This document shows positions 61,601 to 64,000 of a DNA stretch of 64,000 nt, in pieces. This DNA is from Aureispira sp. CCB-QB1. Lineage in GTDB: Bacteria > Bacteroidota > Bacteroidia > Chitinophagales > Saprospiraceae. The stretch covers positions 168,556-232,555 of the forward strand of contig NZ_JHBV01000042.1 of the NCBI RefSeq assembly GCF_000724545.1, in the 5' to 3' direction. A program made the position numbers and the translations under genes. Positions within the stretch are counted from its first letter, which is position 1, and each line of letters starts with the position of its first letter. The notes under the pieces were generated by a model. The model did not search any database and was not told the origin of the DNA. It worked only from the letters and a program-made list of their open reading frames with translations.

Positions 61601-64000
61601 AACAGTAAATGCAGCACCAACCCAACCTTCTATGACAACGAATTCTCCAATATGTAATGGAGCTGACTTAGTGATGAGTACAAGTGCGGTGGGCAATTCT
61701 TATATTTGGAGAGCACCAAATGGAGCAGATACGACAACAGCAAGCAGTACATTAACAATAGCACCAACAAGTAGTTTGTATCAATCGGGTAATTGGACGT
61801 TATCTGTTGTGAATGCAGCAGGTTGTGTATCGCCAGCGTCGGTTGCATCTATGGTGACTATTAATAATGGAACGAACCCAACAGCATTTAATAATGGACC
61901 TGTTTGTCGTGGTGATGCTGTTCAACTAAACACTACTACTATTAATAATGCTTTGTATGAATGGTATAGCGATGCAGCTTTAACAAATTTAATTTCTACT
62001 CAGCAGAATCCGACAGTTGCCAATATAACGACAGATAGTACTTTCTATTTAGTTGTCACTGTGAATGGATGTCCATCTTCGGCTGTTGCGACTACCGTAA
62101 CGTTGCATCCAACACCAGCAACACCAAATATTCCAGCAAATTTTGTAGTTTGTGAAGGAGAAACTATTGCTTTGAGTACATCGACAGTAGCGTCAAGTTA
62201 CAATTGGACAGGACCGAATGGTTTTACCTCTAACTTGCAAAATCCAGCAGTTATTCAACCAGCAACAACAGCTGATGCTGGCAGTTATACCTTATTCATA
62301 GTAGATGCTAACGGCTGTCAATCGGCAGATACGAGTGTCGTAGTAGGTGTTAACAGAGGACCTGCTGCACCTGTGTTAACTAATAATTCTGCAATTTGTG
62401 ATGGAGATACATTATTATTATCAACCACAGCGAGTGCAGATACATTCCGTTGGATAAGCCCCAATGGAATTGATACTATTACAACTGTTAATAGTTTGAT
62501 GATTGTTCCAACAAATGGGACTTATTATCAATCTGGAGATTGGACTTTAATTACGCAGGTAGCGAATAACTGTCCTTCGGAGCCATCGGCACCTTCATCG
62601 GTAGTTATTAACTCCAGTACAGCAGCACCAACAGCATTTAATGATGGACCAGTCTGTGTAGGGGGAGATGTTACTTTAAGTACTCCAAGTGCACCAGGAG
62701 CATTTTATCAATGGTATACAGATGCTGCCTTGACGAACTTAGTAGCTACTACAGCTTCTTTTACGGCAATCAATATTACACAAGATAGTACTTTTTATTT
62801 AGTAGTAACTGTTAATGGATGTACGTCACCTGCAGGTTCTACTGTGGTTAATGTCATTGGACAACCCTCTGCACCTAATGTGCCAGCAGATTTTGAGGTT
62901 TGCGAAGGAGATGATATTATATTGGGAACAACAACAATAGCAGCTAGCTATAGCTGGACAGGACCAAATGGTTTTACATCTAACTTACAGAATCCAGCAG
63001 CAATCACCAATGCCTCTTTAATTGATTCGGGTATTTATCGTTTGGTAGTGACTTATTCTAATGGTTGTGTTTCTGCGGATACAACTGTTCGAGTGGGGGT
63101 AAATAGTAATCCTCCTGTCCCTAATATAGTTAGTAATGGTCCGATTTGTTTTGGTGATACATTAGTGTTATCATCAAGTACAAGTTGTGGTCAGTCTCAA
63201 TGGATAGGACCCAATGGAAATAGTCAAAGTACTTTAGGAACACCAGGCGGAAGTAACGTATTATGGACAATAGGGAGTACCACAAGTATACCTATGAACA
63301 ATGCGAATTATTTGCCAGGAAATTGGTATATGATCTGCATTGATACCGTAACAGGGTGTCGCTCGGAATCGAATACAATTAATGTAATTATTAATGCTAA
63401 TCCAGACACTCCTGCGGTATTTAACGATGGACCAGTTTGTGAGGGAGGGAATTCAAATTTGAGTACAGCCACGGTATCGGGTGCGAGTTATGCTTGGTAC
63501 AGCGATTCTAGTTTGACGAGCTTAGTGTCTACGGCTCAAAATCCGATGATTGTTAACATCAGCACGGATACGACTTGGTATTTAGTAGTGACGGTAAATG
63601 GCTGTTCTTCTGTAGCTGGTTCGACAACTGTCATCGTACATCCAACACCAGTAACACCAAATGTACCCGCCAATTTTGCGGTATGTGAAGGAGATAACAT
63701 AACATTGAGTACAAGTACGGTAGCATCAAGTTATAATTGGAGTGGACCGAATGGTTTCACCTCAAACGTTCAAAATCCAGTAGTAATCACCAATGCGACA
63801 ACATCGAATGCAGGCGTATATACCTTGTCGATTATAGATGGAAATGGTTGTGAGAGTGGTGATACGGCGGTAACGGTTACGGTAGATTCAATACCTGCGA
63901 CGCCTGTACTAAGCAGTAATTCTGCGATTTGTTTTGGAGATACTTTAGAATTGAGTACAACAGCGTTGGCAACGAGTTATGAATGGATTGCGCCAGATGG
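55680..64000 (+). CDS. Second giant surface protein (3' partial), DUF11-like domains then Ig-like repeats
   Basis: The frame is open from ATG 55680 to the window edge, at least 2773 codons with no stop in the places I checked (about 57.96, 59.94 and 63.97 kb). The N-terminus has a signal peptide (ILYGFLCWMTSFVQAQT). Residues about 28-200 are a beta-sandwich. About 200-1150 contain several DUF11-like domains (ISKSFTPDEVLPGNNSFVTL, DVSLTDILPTGMTFVSGF, ELTKGIVSSDNPNVTISPTV), which in the family occur in surface proteins. From about 1157 on there are Ig-like repeats (see the repeat entries). No sorting domain is in view. One is likely beyond the window, as with the first giant. The role is probably adhesion or surface structure. 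Confidence 0.92.
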   Translation, partial: MQIQRHSFKWILYGFLCWMTSFVQAQTPTLTNATPAEGFIGEQVCFPVTFVNTGAPGYGPYVRLIVPTGFTFDNASFGGSIQTVQNLGVIVSGAPNNFVIDPIAQSNNNSTTSDTIFAPVGSTVILLEYPVGSMVQGGVSLISEVCMTVDPAATIGVPVDICTQGVYEFGDTPTGDNGPIAGANECEPIIPILFRFDKKVNGSDGVYNEVPGGGASLCHIHQYELNIDIAAAGTLNGPITITDVLPGELAYFGNISLPAGCSAVEPTVGGLGGTLTVTCNGSYPGSTANIDMQVTFDAAVSDTLDETICDDTDINNGATVNVPGNPSQSDTVVTHVEHVLLGHTNNTVSPVTIGQTVLYTIGAEITEYTAGLTAASITFIVPDGMIYNPASLTWAGTPVAAGNVVIVPGPGTGSTVTVDVHTQNGANILPCASPSLQYTADVNQTYANGDPVLSRDRLTHSSTLTYDLVEGATGCTTSAGTPIDVIDIFFQKTVNNSPPTGPGRNGQWWPGDVVQYRLELQIPSLDLDDVVITDFFPLPIHDVASLAATFGTDVRFDPATCWNTAPVTYTRDIPTNSLILDFGDVSDLVTGGCVDIVLLIDIPITTLPFADGLFHSNFMQVNSDNSTADNITNSALTLIQVGAPDLELTKGIVSSDNPNVTISPTVVPPDGNATDVSAGDQLFFDITIENVGGAPGYDVQVRDVAPPELTNCALVAPNPVVDGSNNALAFSGGFVGNTLTIDLVAPNDSIAFATAPNNNDLITVSYVCEAVAGIQAGTRFDNTAEVDWSSTRGGVKFPPVEDDANGRIADPTMNKVVDYIFPNYSNTNTQASIGEVVAYELQLNIPEGNMNNVTLVDQVDEGLAFVAVDSIVICNSSGSTNIITSIGGGFPAVQSGATITNLGANPQQQDRVLTLDFGNLQNLDTDNIEDTIKVYYRTIVINHVTNFDGERVRNRAVLSWDNPNTPGDRSSINDRAPFVTIVEPQLEISKSFTPDEVLPGNNSFVTLTVRNPGTSSAPAFDVSLTDILPTGMTFVSGFSAGGTASITTPPTNGGGTITAHWDTINVGEVYSITFEVQASSSITPCFTLTNCANLVWESIAEADEPNMPTAFSSNLGVQRTGNPGNLGGAANTYTQDSCADLDVVIDNTFDPFITANTPLCEGDRVVLTVQQYQGNVVRYNWTGPGVPAGFNNYELVLDPVTTADTGTYFVYVELDGCITDTSNFFSLQLRPKPVTPNINPGDTTICEGTSIQFSTSTIANDYTWTGPNGFTANSATTPLISPVTLADAGRYTLFTTNAQGCNSDPISSNLTVTPRPAQPSIASNTPICSNENIILTSSTSAITYQWMAPNGQDTITTNNTLTLEPNNPLYTAGNWTLVVFDANGCASQPSTAANVIINGTPIAPMTSNSGPICEGEDVTLMVNTVSSGTYAWYSDANLTNLVASTQNPVISGLLASNSPDTFYVQVSSNGCLSDTGFTVVQVNPNPAAVSPGYTPLCSGDTIFLFANATANIYNWTGPNGFVSNLENPFIANSAALNAGSYTVSITDANGCSNSGIVQVAVDERPVTPTITGNGPVCEGDNIQLNIGSYTGTTVQYTWSTPTGVVTTGVPSLNINNTTVADSGLYSVVVAVDGCTSLADSINIVVRPNPIAPNVPSNFSVCEGDGIALTTTTNANIYNWTGPNGFSSNSPNPTVISPASSANAGTYTLVVQDFNGCTSPAASTVVTVNAAPAQPSMTTNSPICNGADLVMSTSAAGNSYIWRAPNGADTTTASSTLTIVPTSSLYQSGNWTLSVVNAAGCVSPASIASAVEINSIPSTASAGNNGPVCTGTDASLSAGTVSGASYAWYTDAGTSNQFSTLQNPTVNNLTNDSTFYLLVTVNGCPSALDSTTVVVYPLTPSPSLPADFAVCEGDDIALSTSTVASSYDWSGPNGFTSNAQNPVVITNATGSNAGVYTLSIVDGNGCSSADTSVQVTVNAAPTQPSMTTNSPICNGADLVMSTSAVGNSYIWRAPNGADTTTASSTLTIAPTSSLYQSGNWTLSVVNAAGCVSPASVASMVTINNGTNPTAFNNGPVCRGDAVQLNTTTINNALYEWYSDAALTNLISTQQNPTVANITTDSTFYLVVTVNGCPSSAVATTVTLHPTPATPNIPANFVVCEGETIALSTSTVASSYNWTGPNGFTSNLQNPAVIQPATTADAGSYTLFIVDANGCQSADTSVVVGVNRGPAAPVLTNNSAICDGDTLLLSTTASADTFRWISPNGIDTITTVNSLMIVPTNGTYYQSGDWTLITQVANNCPSEPSAPSSVVINSSTAAPTAFNDGPVCVGGDVTLSTPSAPGAFYQWYTDAALTNLVATTASFTAINITQDSTFYLVVTVNGCTSPAGSTVVNVIGQPSAPNVPADFEVCEGDDIILGTTTIAASYSWTGPNGFTSNLQNPAAITNASLIDSGIYRLVVTYSNGCVSADTTVRVGVNSNPPVPNIVSNGPICFGDTLVLSSSTSCGQSQWIGPNGNSQSTLGTPGGSNVLWTIGSTTSIPMNNANYLPGNWYMICIDTVTGCRSESNTINVIINANPDTPAVFNDGPVCEGGNSNLSTATVSGASYAWYSDSSLTSLVSTAQNPMIVNISTDTTWYLVVTVNGCSSVAGSTTVIVHPTPVTPNVPANFAVCEGDNITLSTSTVASSYNWSGPNGFTSNVQNPVVITNATTSNAGVYTLSIIDGNGCESGDTAVTVTVDSIPATPVLSSNSAICFGDTLELSTTALATSYEWIAPD
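60861..61093 (+). repeat. Type B repeat, near-identical copy 1
   Basis: A 233-base stretch almost identical to 61608-61840, at a spacing of exactly 747 bases (249 codons). Differences are a handful of bases, such as GCGGCG versus GCGGTG in TSAAG and GTACCA versus GCACCA. Confidence 0.85.
61608..61840 (+). repeat. Type B repeat, near-identical copy 2
   Basis: The partner of 60861-61093. The flanking type A and C domains are much less similar between the two sets, so the duplication or conversion tract covers the B domain only. Confidence 0.85.

Larger units (their letters stand above)
59395..64000 (+). repeat. A-B-C Ig-like domain super-repeat, period about 249 codons
   Basis: Three alternating Ig-like domain types recur in order. 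Type A has C-E-G-D-x-I-x-L-S-T-S-T and Y-x-W-S/T-G-P-N-G-F. Type B has I-C-N-G-A-D-L-x-M-S-T-S and Y-I-W-R-A-P-N-G. Type C has P-V-C-x-G and Y-A-W-Y-S/T-D-A with D-S-T-F-Y-L-V-V-T-V-N-G-C. I count A-B-C starts near 59395, 60620, 61370, 62110, 62870 and 63650, with an irregular stretch at about 60120-60620. The second A-B-C set to the third is 747 bases. Confidence 0.85.

Noticed and set aside
57383..61848. Minus-strand frames inside the second giant gene
   Set aside because: They are short shadows of the repetitive sense frame, which has clear Ig-like and DUF11-like domains and stays open across the whole stretch.
1..64000. tRNA and rRNA genes
   Set aside because: No cloverleaf-like or conserved rRNA sequences were noticed while reading. 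A tRNAscan-SE and Infernal run would settle this.

Overview
The window is AT-rich bacterial DNA from a gliding-type member of the Bacteroidota, most likely the Saprospiria (Aureispira/Saprospira-like). That lineage is an inference from several things seen here: type IX secretion (T9SS) sorting domains on exported proteins, a gliding-motility-associated C-terminal domain on a 3305-residue adhesin, -7 boxes of the Bacteroidota form TAnnTTTG, few Shine-Dalgarno sequences, and gene types typical of the phylum. No rRNA, tRNA, CRISPR array, insertion sequence or prophage was recognised.

Layout. 1-3.1 kb: a tight operon of a LolD/MacB-type ABC ATPase (cut by the window edge), an outer-membrane barrel, an alpha/beta hydrolase and a macro-domain protein. 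3.6-6.0 kb: cobT-cobS-cobC, the end of cobalamin synthesis. 6-17.4 kb: housekeeping and envelope genes (EamA exporter, methionine aminopeptidase, LptF/G-type permease, PAP2 phosphatase, SPFH protein, cytochrome c, a GNAT gene split by an in-frame stop, polysaccharide deacetylase, polytopic membrane protein, GT4 glycosyltransferase). 17.4-24.4 kb: an LRR-BRCT-LRR protein, ClpC, a STAS protein, ribonuclease Z and a lipoprotein. 25-37.5 kb: a giant adhesin of about 30 Cys-rich HYR-like repeats, followed by an M43-type secreted metalloprotease. 37.7-50.6 kb: a lipoprotein, a CobW-type GTPase, a GNAT, an aldo/keto reductase, two exported proteins, a Crp/Fnr-type regulator, GpsA, a VWA protein, a double CDGSH protein, a DCC-family protein and RmuC. 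51-64 kb: an exported TPR-CHAT (caspase-like) protein overlapping an OmpA-family gene, then a second giant surface protein that runs off the window with no stop. It has DUF11-like domains followed by an A-B-C super-repeat of Ig-like domains.

How the genes work together. The two giant repeat proteins, the metalloprotease, the tail-fibre-like/T9SS pair and the CHAT-OmpA pair suggest heavy investment in large secreted or surface proteins. The intergenic regions carry a dispersed family of inverted-repeat elements with ends like ACTTCGTGG / CCACGAAGT or ACTCCGTTG / CAACGGAGT. The most unusual items are the periplasm-facing CHAT protein coupled to OmpA beside a giant adhesin, the LRR-BRCT fusion, the nonsense-split GNAT gene, and a three-stem inverted-repeat structure upstream of cobT.
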